Source: Gemmatimonadota bacterium
GTDB lineage: Bacteria; Gemmatimonadota; Gemmatimonadetes; Palauibacterales; Palauibacteraceae
DNA length: 64,000 nucleotides
Assembly (NCBI GenBank): GCA_022820995.1
Contig: JAJEEM010000057.1
Location: 62,001 to 126,000 of the forward strand
Direction of reading: 5' to 3'
Part shown: in pieces, positions 18,931 through 28,129 of the stretch
How positions within the stretch are numbered: the stretch's first letter is position 1
How the letters are laid out: every line of letters begins with the position of its first letter
Notes under the pieces: model-generated
The model's database searches: none
What the model was told of the DNA's origin: nothing
The model's input: only the letters and a program-made list of their open reading frames with translations
Made by a program: the position numbers and the translations under genes

Positions 18931-21823
18931 TCAGAGGCCAAGGCTGGTTTGGCCGACCTCCGGGGCGGGATCGGGCGGCGCATCGAGGTCCTCGAAGAAG
19001 GCGAGCCGGAGTTGTTCCAGGGACCGAGCCTCGGATCGCACGAACTCTCCCTTCTTCCTCACTCGCGGAACGGCCTGTACGAGCGCGGCCACCAGAGCCC
19101 TGAACGTAGCGTCACGAAGGAACCCATTCCGGGTCAGGAAGACATCCGCGGACCGCGGACCCTCGTCTTCGTAGAGAAGCATGGCCGTGTGGGCGACATC
19201 GATCCAAGTCGAAAAGGGATCTGCGTCCGGATCGACCCGACCGCGGCCACGGCGGCGAGCCGGCGACAGCAGTTGAACGCTGGCGCCCTTCTTGGCGAGG
19301 AGGCGGTTTCCGGCGATGAGATCGGCGTCCAGATCGAGCCCCAGGGCCAGCGCCAGCTTGCGAGCCTCGTCGGCCGGGAACTCGGCCGCCTTGAAAGCGT
19401 CCCACGCCATCAGATACCAATCCGTGGGCGGATCGAAACGCGTATCGCGACCGAGGAGCCCGCGCTTGCGCAGTTCCACGACCTCCGCTCGCGCCAAGTC
19501 GAGCGCCACGTCGGGTTGCAGCGGCTTCGGCTCCCCGGTGCGCTCATCCACCTCGGACGTCAGTACCGGCCAGTGCTCCGACAGAATCGCCAACGTGGGG
19601 CCGAAGGTGGAAATGTAGAGATCTACGCCCGAGATCCCCTGCGCCTGGAGCCGTTCCGCCGTCTCTCGTGCCGTCCGGCCCACACGGCCGCGCAGATCGT
19701 CCCACCACGCGGGTTCGGCTCCAGCCGGACGCTTGCGGCAGGTGAGCATGATCGTACTCTTGGCGGCGTTCTTCTTCGCCTGATGGAGCGAGTGGTCACT
19801 CTCCGTATGTACCGGCCACGAGGATCGGATCGCGAACCCTGCGTTCAGCAGAGACGTGGCAAGCGTATCCCACGCCTCCACCTTCTTGTGCGTGAACATG
19901 ACGGTCAGGACGCCGTCGTCGCTGAGCACCCGATGGGCTTCGCGGAAGGCCGCCGCCATCTTCCGTTCGTAGTCGGCGTGGGCAAGTTGCTTCTTCTTAC
20001 GCTTTAGGCTTGCGAAGCGGGCCGGACTGGCCACCGCCTCGTCGTCCTTGTTGGCGAGCTCGTCCACGAAGAGATCTGGATGCACATCATCAAGAGCACG
20101 CTTGAGCCAGACGTAGAAGAAGTCCGACAGCTCGCCGTACATGACGTTGTCGTAGTATGGCGGATCGGTCACGACGAGATCTACGCTCCCATCGGGCATG
20201 TGCCCGAGGTCCGCAGCCGACCCCCTTGTGACCTGAACCGGCAGGGCTGTCTTAGTCCGTTCGAACATGCGGTGTGCGGGTGCGGCTAGTTCCGCGATGC
20301 CGCGGTATGCGTCGCACACCTGGTCGATCGCCCAAGGGAACAGATTTTTCGACGCGTCAAATTCACCATACGTCCATTTGAATGAATAATCGTGCCGATC
20401 AAAAACGCTGCGCATTACGGTCCGCTTGACGTGCCAACTGGCGAGATATGCGTTGTAGTTCACGGCCTTGCTGAGCGCGAACCCGAGGTATGTGATCACG
20501 GCCCTCGCTCGATCCGGCGGCAATTCTCTCTCGATTGCCGGACGTAATTCGTGTAGTGCTTCCAAGTAGCTGCACAGCGACAACAGCTGCCGCGGCGAGA
20601 ACATGTCCTTCCAGCGAGACATTCCGTATTGGTGCGGCCTCATGTCGTTCGCGACGCTCGGATACATCTCTGTTGGTACCCAGCCTCGCGACTCCCAGCC
20701 TGGCAGTTCTTCCCGCAATCGGGCTTCCGCGCGGTTCACGGCTTCCATGTCCGCCCTGGTTGGTGACCGGAAATCGAACCCGCCGCCGATCTTCTTGATG
20801 GCCACGCAGTAGAGCTGCGATCCCATTCGACCGGCCTGCGCCTCCGCTTTGATGTAGTCACCGTCAACGACTTGCCCTAGGGCCCAAGGTGAACGCCCCT
20901 TGCCTCGTCGTACGGTTCCGTTGCCGGGATCAAATCCGTCGCGTTCGATCTCATCCGCGCTCAAAATCTCAAACCGGGCCTCATCCGCCGTGGGATCAAA
21001 CACCGGACGGACAGCCTGTCTTTTTGACGCCGACCGGGTAAGCCACCAGTTCGGCACGAGGGGAATCGGTTTGCCCGTATACGGACAAGCCACGACCCGC
21101 GCCCAAAGATATGCAACGCCAACGGCTACCTGTTGTTCGGCTGTCGGAGAAAAGAAGGGTCGCAAACGATCTTGGATACGATCACAAAGGCGCGTGCCAT
21201 ATCTTCGAATATCATCCACGAGCGTCGGCCCGAACCTAAAGGGTGCATCGAGCGTCCCCCGAAGAATCGCGCACGCAACCGGGTTCAGTTCGTTAGCTTG
21301 AGTGTCGAGACCATAGCGCATTGCCTCGAATGGTATCGATCCGCCTCCGGCGAAAGGGTCAAGGAGAACCAACCGACGTTTTCCCCAGGTGTGCTGCAGC
21401 AGATCTTGGAACTGCCTCAGATTCTCGTGGGAGGGACTTGCCGTGAACGCACGATTGTGTGTGTACGGGTTTTGGATACGCTCGCCGGTCTCACGCGCTG
21501 CTTCAAGCTGCCTGCGACCGTCCACGGGATCGCCGTATATTCCGCATAGTTCGATGAACCACTTCTGATATTCTTCCGCTGATCGGAAGAATCTCTCTCT
21601 CTCTCTCTCGCAAGAATCGTGCCAGGTTGCTGCTCCATGTGGGCAGCATGCTTGCCAGTATCACAGCGCGACTCGCAACCAGCGGGCGGCGGGCCCACCA
21701 AATGTGCAGTCGATTTGGCGGCGGGTGCTGGCCGGTGCTCACTTCTCGCATGGCTTCGCATCCGATCATGTCGAGCGGAAACCAATCCTCGATCAGCATC
21801 TTCGATCGGCTGGACACGTTCAT
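18931..21823 (-). CDS. DUF1156 DNA methyltransferase, interrupted at a (GA)9 tract (candidate phase-variable, OFF as read)
   Basis: Predicted adenine-type DNA methyltransferase of a defence operon. The N-terminal DUF1156 region (MLIEDWFPLDMIG, then RLHIWWARRPLVASRA) is in one frame. Everything after the GA tract at 21592-21609 is in another: FFRSAEEYQKWFIELCG, then the SAM site LDPFAGGGSIPFEA, and the catalytic TDPPYYDN about 450 residues later. In the N-terminal frame the tract reads RERERE, then ILPISGR and a stop at 21503. Adding one GA (or losing two) would give one protein of about 960 residues, normal for the family. The start is taken at the ATG at 21823; 21799 (MLIEDW) is equally possible. 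A downstream GTG at 21525 would give a form lacking DUF1156. The next gene is DUF932. Confidence 0.85.
21592..21609 (-). repeat. (GA)9 simple sequence repeat inside the methyltransferase gene
   Basis: Eighteen uninterrupted bases read TC nine times on the plus strand, GA nine times in the coding sense. The tract sits exactly where the two halves of the DUF1156 methyltransferase change frame. Arithmetic: from either candidate ATG to the stop the length is one base over a multiple of three, so gaining one dinucleotide restores a single frame. Dinucleotide tracts of this length in coding sequence slip at high rates in known phase-variable restriction-modification genes. Confidence 0.9.
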
Positions 21824-21826
21824 CAT

Positions 21827-22043
21827 CCTTCCGGTTGTGGGGTGCCGTGAAGCACGCCGGTAGCTCCCCGTATGCGGGCAGCAAGCTGCCCAACATTGAA
21901 GCACGACTGGCGATCAACGGGCGGCGGGCCCACCAGACATGCAAGAAGTAGAGCGGAGGCAGGGCGCTGGCTGCACCGCGCTCACGCATCGTTTCGGCAC
22001 CGATCGTTTCGATCGGAAACCACTCTTCGATCAGCGTCTTCAT
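21827..22043 (-). pseudogene. Truncated second DUF1156 gene start
   Basis: From the ATG at 22043 the frame reads MKTLIEEWFPIETIGAETM, then FLHVWWARRPLIASRASMLG, a clear paralogue of the start of the downstream methyltransferase. Homology stops after about 60 residues (LLPAYGELPACF), and the frame runs antisense-like through the next gene to 21417 without domain content. DUF1156 genes often come in tandem pairs in DUF499 loci, so this is probably the residue of a deleted first methyltransferase. The two starts are clearly similar at DNA level by eye. Confidence 0.7.
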
Positions 22044-22056
22044 CCGACTTCCGATC

Positions 22057-22113
22057 GGTTAGGGTTAGCTTTGGGAGCACGAGGTCGGTGATTCGAGTCC
22101 AGCCGCCTCGGTC
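22057..22113 (+). other. tRNA-Pro(TGG)-like 3' half, possible attachment-site relic
   Basis: Reads like the second half of a tRNA: anticodon loop TTTGGGA flanked by GC/GC, a short variable arm (GAGGTC), T-loop ATTCGAGTCC and an acceptor-like end (GCCGCCTCG). The D-arm and 5' acceptor are absent, and two of five T-stem pairs are broken, so it cannot be a working tRNA. Retention of just the 3' half of a tRNA is typical of integrase attachment sites. It lies between the small membrane protein gene and the DUF1156 genes. Confidence 0.4.
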
Positions 22114-22302
22114 TTACTCTTGCCGACCTTCCAGCCATTCCCTCCAGAAATGGAGACCCGTAAACAGCATGATCGCGCCCCCAACAAGCACGTAGAACAC
22201 CACAGCAACTTCCCACGGAATCTTGCCCGCCGCCGCCGCGAACCCCGGGGTCGCCAGTACCAACGCCGCCCACGTCATCGCCACCCACTTGAACAGCTTC
22301 AT
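22114..22302 (-). CDS. Small membrane protein, 62 aa
   Basis: MKLFKWVAMTWAALVLATPG begins a first hydrophobic helix. A second (VAVVFYVLVGGAIMLFTGLHF) ends in the basic/acidic tail WREWLEGRQE. Two TM segments, no recognised family. It sits in the minus-strand train 33 bp after the 159-aa gene and just before the tRNA-like relic. The composition and the ATG at 22302 with a purine-rich lead (GAGGTTGCG) support it as a real small gene. Its role could be membrane anchoring or an effector or immunity function; none is shown. Confidence 0.55.
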   Translation of the reverse strand: MKLFKWVAMTWAALVLATPGFAAAAGKIPWEVAVVFYVLVGGAIMLFTGLHFWREWLEGRQE

Positions 22303-22335
22303 CGCAACCTCACCTGTCCAGCCAGGTCCCTCTCG

Positions 22336-22815
22336 TCACTCATCGGACAGCATGATTCGCAGGGCGCGTACGTGCCGGCGCCCGGCACCGGTCGTGGCCT
22401 TGCTGAACCAGTAGTATGCCTCTTCGTTGGCCATGGTGGCGATCCCGTCGGCGATCTGCTCGACGCGGCGTGGTTTCGTCAGTGGCTTGAGGGCGAAAAA
22501 GAGCAGGCCGAGTCGAACGGCATCCTCCTCGTGCAGGTGAAACGGCGCTCGGCGGCGCGGAGTGAGATCGGTCGGCCGATATCCCGCGCGGCGGATCGCG
22601 CCCAGAACCTGATCCATGATGGCTCTCAGCGGATCGCCCCACACGCGAACAACCAGTTCCCCATCGGCCTCGACTCCATCGGAAACCGTCGCCCGGCGCA
22701 ACAGCGCCAAGCCGTATCCGGCGTCATCTCGCGCTACAACATGAAGGTCGAGCGTGGGTACCGGCCGCGGACCAGATGCGGGAGCGGGGCGACGGGCAAG
22801 CGGAGATGACGGCAA
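22336..22815 (-). CDS. Conserved hypothetical protein of the DUF499 operon, 159 aa
   Basis: Starts probably at TTG 22815, only 6 bp after the DUF499 stop; a later start is possible because the first 20 residues (PSSPLARRPAPASGPRP) look non-structured. The folded part has LDLHVVARDDAGYGLALLRRA and a helical C-terminus with EEDAVRLGLLFFALKPL and NEEAYYWFSKATTG. I believe small proteins with this EEAYYWF-type segment accompany DUF499/DUF1156 loci, but I cannot name the family with certainty. It is probably a subunit of the same system. Confidence 0.6.
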   Translation of the reverse strand: MPSSPLARRPAPASGPRPVPTLDLHVVARDDAGYGLALLRRATVSDGVEADGELVVRVWGDPLRAIMDQVLGAIRRAGYRPTDLTPRRRAPFHLHEEDAVRLGLLFFALKPLTKPRRVEQIADGIATMANEEAYYWFSKATTGAGRRHVRALRIMLSDE

Positions 22816-22821
22816 AGCGGG

Positions 22822-25800
22822 CTACCCGGCCGGGGGCGTCGCCGCCCCGTCCGTTTCCTTCAGTTCCGTCGCCGAGACTTCGATCCGACCCAAATCCAGC
22901 TGGACAAGCACGTCCCGCATCGTCTGGTAGTCGGCGGATTCCGTATCGAGACCGGCCGCGTAGGTTGCGGTCAGCACGAGGCTGATCTTCGTCTTAGCCG
23001 CCTCTTCAGCCTGGGTCTCGAGCACCGACCGCAGCCGCTTGTAGCGGGCCCAGTCCCCCTTGAAGTCGACCTGGAGCGAGCCTGCCTCACCTTTCTCGCC
23101 GAACTCGGCGGTCATGACGTGCATGATCGCGTACTCTCCCTTGGGAAACTGGGGCACGGCCAGCGCCAGCGACCGCATGTCGGAGAGACCCTCGCAAGTG
23201 ATCACCAGCTTCCCGATGAGTTGCCGTTTAGCGTCGTGGAACTCGTCCTTGATTCGCTGGAAAACCCTTCCGGGGGCCGCATTCTGCGTGGAGACAAGTC
23301 GGGTCGTCGTGATTCGCGGATCGGGCTCGTCGCACGAGCATTCCACCTCCTCGCAGAGAGGGCACTCTTGAGGAGACGGCTCATCCGGCTCAGGGAACAG
23401 CCGTTCAGCCGCACTGAGCGTGTACAACATCGCATCTTCGGAGATCTCGACCAACGGAGCTTGGGAATCTTTGCCGTAGGGACGGGCATCGGTCCCATCG
23501 TGATACACCCAGACCCCGTGGCGACACCCGTCCTTGATCGTCCGCTTCAGCTGGTTCGGGTCGAGGATGATCTTGAGACCGAGGCGCTTCCCGAACTCGC
23601 GTCGCAGATCGTCGGTCGACATCTCCTCGCGGCTGCTGATCCACGCTTTCGCCCTCACGTACTGCGCGCTGAGCGGAGGATCGTCGCCTGTCAGAACCTT
23701 CTCCAGACTGCGTAGAGTGCTCACCAGCGCCGATGTCTGGTCCCTGCTCACCCGACCCTGCTCGGGAGCCGCCAGCGCTTGGTACGCCAGACCGTCGGAC
23801 CGTCGCGGAGCATCGGCGCTCGGATAGAAGAGGTGCCGGTACGCGCGCGTGATCCCCACTCGGACCTCGAGTTCGGCCGCCTCGCCCATCGATCTGAGCC
23901 GCTTCTGGTGTTCGCGGCCGAACTGGGTCATTCGGTCCCGGTCTCCGACGATGCGCCGGATGGCCATGTGCCGCCGGGCGAGGTCGACCATCCTCTCCGA
24001 CGCGGCACGGTCCGCTACGAGGAACACGATGTTGTTCTTGAACGTCCGCGGACTCTCCGTCGTTCCGGCGTAGCCGAACAGCTTCCGCACCAGGTCCGGC
24101 GGCTCGGGCCGTCCACCCGTATCCACGTCTACCGAACACGCTTCGAAGTGTGGCACGGCCAGTTTCGGGGCGGCGGAGTCGTCCGGGAGGTCGGCGGCTT
24201 CGGCCGGGAAGTACAGGGGGTCGAATGTGCCGCGCCGCCACACCTGCTTGATTCGCCGGTCGATCTCGTCCTTGGCGGCCACCAACCCGACGAGAGCAAG
24301 CTCGTCCTGCACTACCTTCTCGAGGCTGGGCTCGGTCTTGAAGAGGTATTGTCGGCCATCCCAGTGCAGGAACCAGAAAGCCTCCCCGGTCGCCCCCCGT
24401 TCCTCACCCTGCGCGCGGGCAAGCGTCTTCCGCAGAAGTTGCGGATCGTCGCCGGGCTGTACGGTGGCCACGAGGAGGTCCGGTAACTCCACGCCCGCAG
24501 CGATGCCACGCGTCAAGCTGTGGACGAAGATCGACGTGGCGAGGCGACGTCCGTACGGCGGTTTGTCTTCGCTCAGCCATCGCTCGTCCAGTTTCTCCGC
24601 GTGTGCTGGCGCGCCGGATCGACCGCTGCTGATGTCAGCCTCGGCCACCGCTCGGAATGCGGGACGGTCGAGTCGCGAGGTGAGATCGTTCAGGATGCCC
24701 TCATCGCCCAGATCGATATGGAACGGTGCGATCGTCCGGGCATCCGGTGGACTCTTATCCCAAAGGCGGCGGATCATGCGAGCGAGCAGCCGCAGGGCTC
24801 CGCGTGTCTTTTGGAAGTGGGGGATGGTCGCCGTCTTGCGGGTCAGGACGGTGAAGAGTTCTGGATGAAACGGGTAATTCTCGACCATCTCGTCGTGGAA
24901 ATCCGCCCGCAGCGCGCGCTCCGGTATCTCCGCTCCGCGCTCTGAGAGTTCCCGGTAGCAGGCCGCGTAGGCGTCGGCCGTCTCTTTGGCCGCGGCCTCA
25001 TCGAGCGACTCGAACAGCCGGTGCCGCACGATCGGCGCGATTTCCGACTCGGCGGCGGGGGTGATCACGCGCTCGTGGCGAGCCGATACCTTGTGTGCCT
25101 CATCGAGCTCCTCGATGAGCATCTCGGTCTCGGCACCGAAGGCGTCCTTGGAGTCCGCCAGCGTGAGCACGAGCGAGATGTTGTCCCGGCTGGCGGCCAA
25201 CTCGATCAGTGTCATGAGGAATGCGACGGTCTGTTCGGCCAGGTCGCTCTGCGCATTTGCGGTCGGTACGGCCTTCGCGACCCTCAAGTAGCGCGCGATT
25301 TCGTCCAGCATGATCAGCGTCGGTTCTTCACCCACGACGCGTTCCAGCGCCTGTGTACCCGGGGCCGTCAACGCCTCGTCCGACCTGCGAACGTGTTCGT
25401 ACGCCGTGGCGCCACCGGACGTGTCCGCACGTTCGCCAAGTTGCCACGCCAATTCACCCCACAGCGTCCGCGTGCGCACACCGCCGTGGTCGATTCCCTC
25501 TGCGGGATCCAGATCGGATCCGACCACCCCGGTCACCGCCCACTTGTCTTCGGGCAGCCACTCCAGACCGGGAACGATGCCGTCTCCATTCACTCCGTGT
25601 CCCGTGTTTCCGGCGTCGAGCGCCGCCCGCCCACCCCCGTTTGCGAGGTGATAAAGGGCAATGAGGTTGTGCGTTTTCCCGCCCCCGAAGGAGGTCTCGA
25701 GACGCACGAAGGGGCTGCTCGCTGGCTCTTGGCCCGACAGCCGCCCCAGCACTTCCCGCGTGACGGTTCGCAATCCCTCGGTCGGGAAGGTGTTTCGGAA

Positions 25801-25938
25801 GAAGACGGCGGGATCCTGGTAGGCGGCGTCCGCCTTACCCTCGACCACATCTCGGAGGCGCGCCGCAAACGTGTCCTCGGTAAGGTCGCCCGCCAAGACC
25901 TCCGGGCGAGGCCGGCACGTGTCGAAGATTGGTCTCAT
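22822..25938 (-). CDS. DUF499 P-loop ATPase of a DUF499/DUF1156 defence system
   Basis: 1038-residue ATPase. It starts at the ATG at 25938 (MRPIFDTCRPRPEVL); 438 bp of upstream open frame is low-complexity and rejected. Walker A is in LETSFGGGKTHNLIALYHL (residues about 90-108) and Walker B in EPTLIMLDEIARYL. A Cys-rich segment ECPLCEEVECSC near residue 865 could bind zinc. The C-terminus (ATELKETDGAATPP) is followed by the 159-aa gene. DUF499 ATPases are known partners of DUF1156 methyltransferases and PLD-helicases in anti-phage loci and are thought to act with modification or restriction, as BrxC-type ATPases do in BREX. It is the first gene of the minus-strand train. Confidence 0.85.
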   Translation of the reverse strand: MRPIFDTCRPRPEVLAGDLTEDTFAARLRDVVEGKADAAYQDPAVFFRNTFPTEGLRTVTREVLGRLSGQEPASSPFVRLETSFGGGKTHNLIALYHLANGGGRAALDAGNTGHGVNGDGIVPGLEWLPEDKWAVTGVVGSDLDPAEGIDHGGVRTRTLWGELAWQLGERADTSGGATAYEHVRRSDEALTAPGTQALERVVGEEPTLIMLDEIARYLRVAKAVPTANAQSDLAEQTVAFLMTLIELAASRDNISLVLTLADSKDAFGAETEMLIEELDEAHKVSARHERVITPAAESEIAPIVRHRLFESLDEAAAKETADAYAACYRELSERGAEIPERALRADFHDEMVENYPFHPELFTVLTRKTATIPHFQKTRGALRLLARMIRRLWDKSPPDARTIAPFHIDLGDEGILNDLTSRLDRPAFRAVAEADISSGRSGAPAHAEKLDERWLSEDKPPYGRRLATSIFVHSLTRGIAAGVELPDLLVATVQPGDDPQLLRKTLARAQGEERGATGEAFWFLHWDGRQYLFKTEPSLEKVVQDELALVGLVAAKDEIDRRIKQVWRRGTFDPLYFPAEAADLPDDSAAPKLAVPHFEACSVDVDTGGRPEPPDLVRKLFGYAGTTESPRTFKNNIVFLVADRAASERMVDLARRHMAIRRIVGDRDRMTQFGREHQKRLRSMGEAAELEVRVGITRAYRHLFYPSADAPRRSDGLAYQALAAPEQGRVSRDQTSALVSTLRSLEKVLTGDDPPLSAQYVRAKAWISSREEMSTDDLRREFGKRLGLKIILDPNQLKRTIKDGCRHGVWVYHDGTDARPYGKDSQAPLVEISEDAMLYTLSAAERLFPEPDEPSPQECPLCEEVECSCDEPDPRITTTRLVSTQNAAPGRVFQRIKDEFHDAKRQLIGKLVITCEGLSDMRSLALAVPQFPKGEYAIMHVMTAEFGEKGEAGSLQVDFKGDWARYKRLRSVLETQAEEAAKTKISLVLTATYAAGLDTESADYQTMRDVLVQLDLGRIEVSATELKETDGAATPPAG

Positions 25939-26297
25939 TTTGGGGATCGTTGGACTCCGCTGGCGTAACGTCCTCGGCGCCGGCCGCACCCGAACTCGAG
26001 GACGATCCTGCGATTGGCGCGGCGGCGGCCAACATGCTACGAACCCCGGCACCGGAAGCGCCAGCCATCCGGGCCGCGTCCAGTGGGACGCGGGACGGCA
26101 GCGATGATGCGCGCGTATGATCGTGGTACGAATACCGACTGTTCTGATGCGGTAATCACCTGACATCTGCCCCCAGCAAAGGAGGACAGTGGCCCTCCGG
26201 CCTCCGCCCAGGGCAGCTGAGAAGGACCCAAACGACTCAACGGCCGTGGCGGAGAGACGATTACCGCCGCCCAGGCCACAAAGATAGGCTGGAGCGA
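25939..26297. other. 359-bp gap with no recognisable gene
   Basis: Lies between the reverse transcriptase C-terminus and the DUF499 start, both on the minus strand. Open frames here are short and compositionally poor. It must hold the promoter or leader of the DUF499 operon. Several retron and DRT reverse transcriptases carry an adjacent structured RNA, so this stretch and 27852-28129 are the places to look. I see no clear stem long enough to call one. Confidence 0.4.
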
Positions 26298-27851
26298 TCA
26301 CGGTTCCCCAGCTGCCCACGAAATCATGCACCGCTCCAGAAGCGGTAGAGGATTCTTGCGCAGCGCAGTTAACCAAGGTCCTCGCTCGTCACGTGGTAGG
26401 ACTATCGACGCCCGCATCAAGTCGCGTCGATCCCAAGGTCCAAGCTCGTCGATACGGGCTCGCTGCGATCGGGCCCAAGCGACATCTCGCAACGCGATCG
26501 CTGCCGTTGCCGCCGCCGTAAACTCACCCGACTGGTACACCCAATGCCGAAAGCGCGGCTGCTTCAACAGAGGTTTCGATCGCGCGACCAACTCGGCCAG
26601 CCACATGCGACCGAATGGGATCGCCGCTGTGGCCGAGTCGGCGCAGAGTTCGTGAATACGGTCGGCATTGAACTCCAAGAAACCTCGGGTGCTCACGTGA
26701 TCCAGGTAGGCAACGACGTCATTCAGGACCGGTGCGAAGGAATCGAAGTGCTCAAGAAGAAGTGGAACGATGGCACGAAGCCGGTAGCGCCGACACGTTC
26801 GCAGCACATGCCGTGCTACCCCCAAATCGAGCTTCTCCATCTCGCACAGGCGTTCCATGAGATCCACTAGGCGGTCGCGTCTCACGCTTGGCGATTCGTC
26901 TTCGCCCGAGCCACCTGATGATTGAGCAGGATCGGCCGACTCAACATGTCCGTAGTGCGCGGCGATCGTGTCGATGACGCCGTGTAGTTGCCGACGACGA
27001 AGCTCGGTTGGTGCGTCCAAGTGGTTGGTGACGAACGCGTTCGATTTGACCAAGAACGTTTTTGCGGGTGCGAGGGTCAGGCGGTGGGTCGAGTAGAGTT
27101 ATACGGTTAGTTCCCGAAGCAGCGCGTCCAGCTCCTCGCGGGAGTCAGCAAAGAGTCGAAAATCATCAACATATCGAGTGTGTGTCGCCCCGGCGTTGGC
27201 CAAAAAAGCGTCGATGTCAGCGAGGATAGCTTCCGCGAGCACAATCGAACTCGCCGGGCCCACCGGAATCCCCGTGGATGTTTTCGAGTTTAGCCGCAGC
27301 AAGAACGTCTCGGCATCGGCACCAAGAGCCGCCGCTTCGCCGCCAGCTGTCTCCAGGGCGTTGCGCACTCGATGAACGGAGATCTGGTTGTAGAAGTCCG
27401 AGATATCTGTCACGAGGACCCAGTCATACTCCTCCGCTAGCTCACGACTGCGAGTCGCGTATGCGTCAAACCCGTTGCCGGTCGCGAAGAAGTTGCCGCG
27501 GTCCTTCTCTAGTTCGAGGCGATAGGAACAAGCGACACGGTCCGCAACCGGAGCGCGACTGCCCTCGATCAAGTCGGCTGACGCCGCGCCAAGGGCCGTG
27601 TACGCGAGAGCGTTTAACGGATCGAGCTGGTGGACAACGCGATATGATCCATCCGGCCGGGGAGCCGCCCGGAGACGAGGCGTGCTGACAGGAAGCTCGC
27701 CCAGGTCGGTGGAGCCCAGGTCACCGACCACATCGGGCCAACAAGCCCAAAGGGCTCGAAACTCCGGGCGTCTCGGGAAGAAGTCCGAATCCCAGTACTT
27801 TCGGATATGGCGTCGTGCGAACTCCAGGGAATCCAGCGGTAGTTTAGCCAC
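26298..27851 (-). pseudogene. Defence-type reverse transcriptase with one in-frame TAA (517 codons plus stop)
   Basis: Starts at GTG 27851 (AKLPLDSLEFARRHI). RT motifs: VLVTDISDFYNQI (catalytic Asp of motif A), GIPVGPASSIVLAEAIL (motif B) and TRYVDDFRLF, the YVDD box. At codon 251 (27099-27101) the frame hits TAA, then continues in the same frame with LYSTHRLTLAPAKTFLVKSNAF, where RTs have the thumb-linking L..GL.L...KT segment, and a 250-residue helical C-terminus to 26298. The lesion is thus a single nonsense change rather than two genes. The length and helical tail fit UG/Abi-type reverse transcriptases; the clade cannot be fixed by eye. Either an inactivated gene, readthrough, or a sequencing error. 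Confidence 0.8.
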
Positions 27852-28129
27852 GCGGTTATGTCTACTACACTGCCCGTCCCGCGTCGAGGGGGAGGGGCGA
27901 GCGATTCGACGGTCTGACTTGCAAAGCGCTTGAGGGGCTGGCCGTCGGAGCGGGCACCTGTTCTGAATCGGGACAACTCTCGGCTGCGATCTTCACGCGC
28001 CACCGATTGGCGCGGAGTCTGGTTGCGTGATCCGGGCCGGGTCAGTGGCGGCCGCCTCGGGTCAGGTGACGGTGATGTCACCACGTCTGGGGTGCCAATC
28101 GATCCCCGCTTGAAGCAACGGAGAGTCAG

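Noticed and set aside
14051-25938. Naming the locus BREX or DISARM
   Set aside because: No PglZ, BrxL, DrmA or DrmB homologue; the gene set is DUF499/DUF1156/PLD-helicase.
27099-27101. TAA reassigned as sense codon
   Set aside because: TAA, TAG and TGA all end other genes here; only this one internal case exists.
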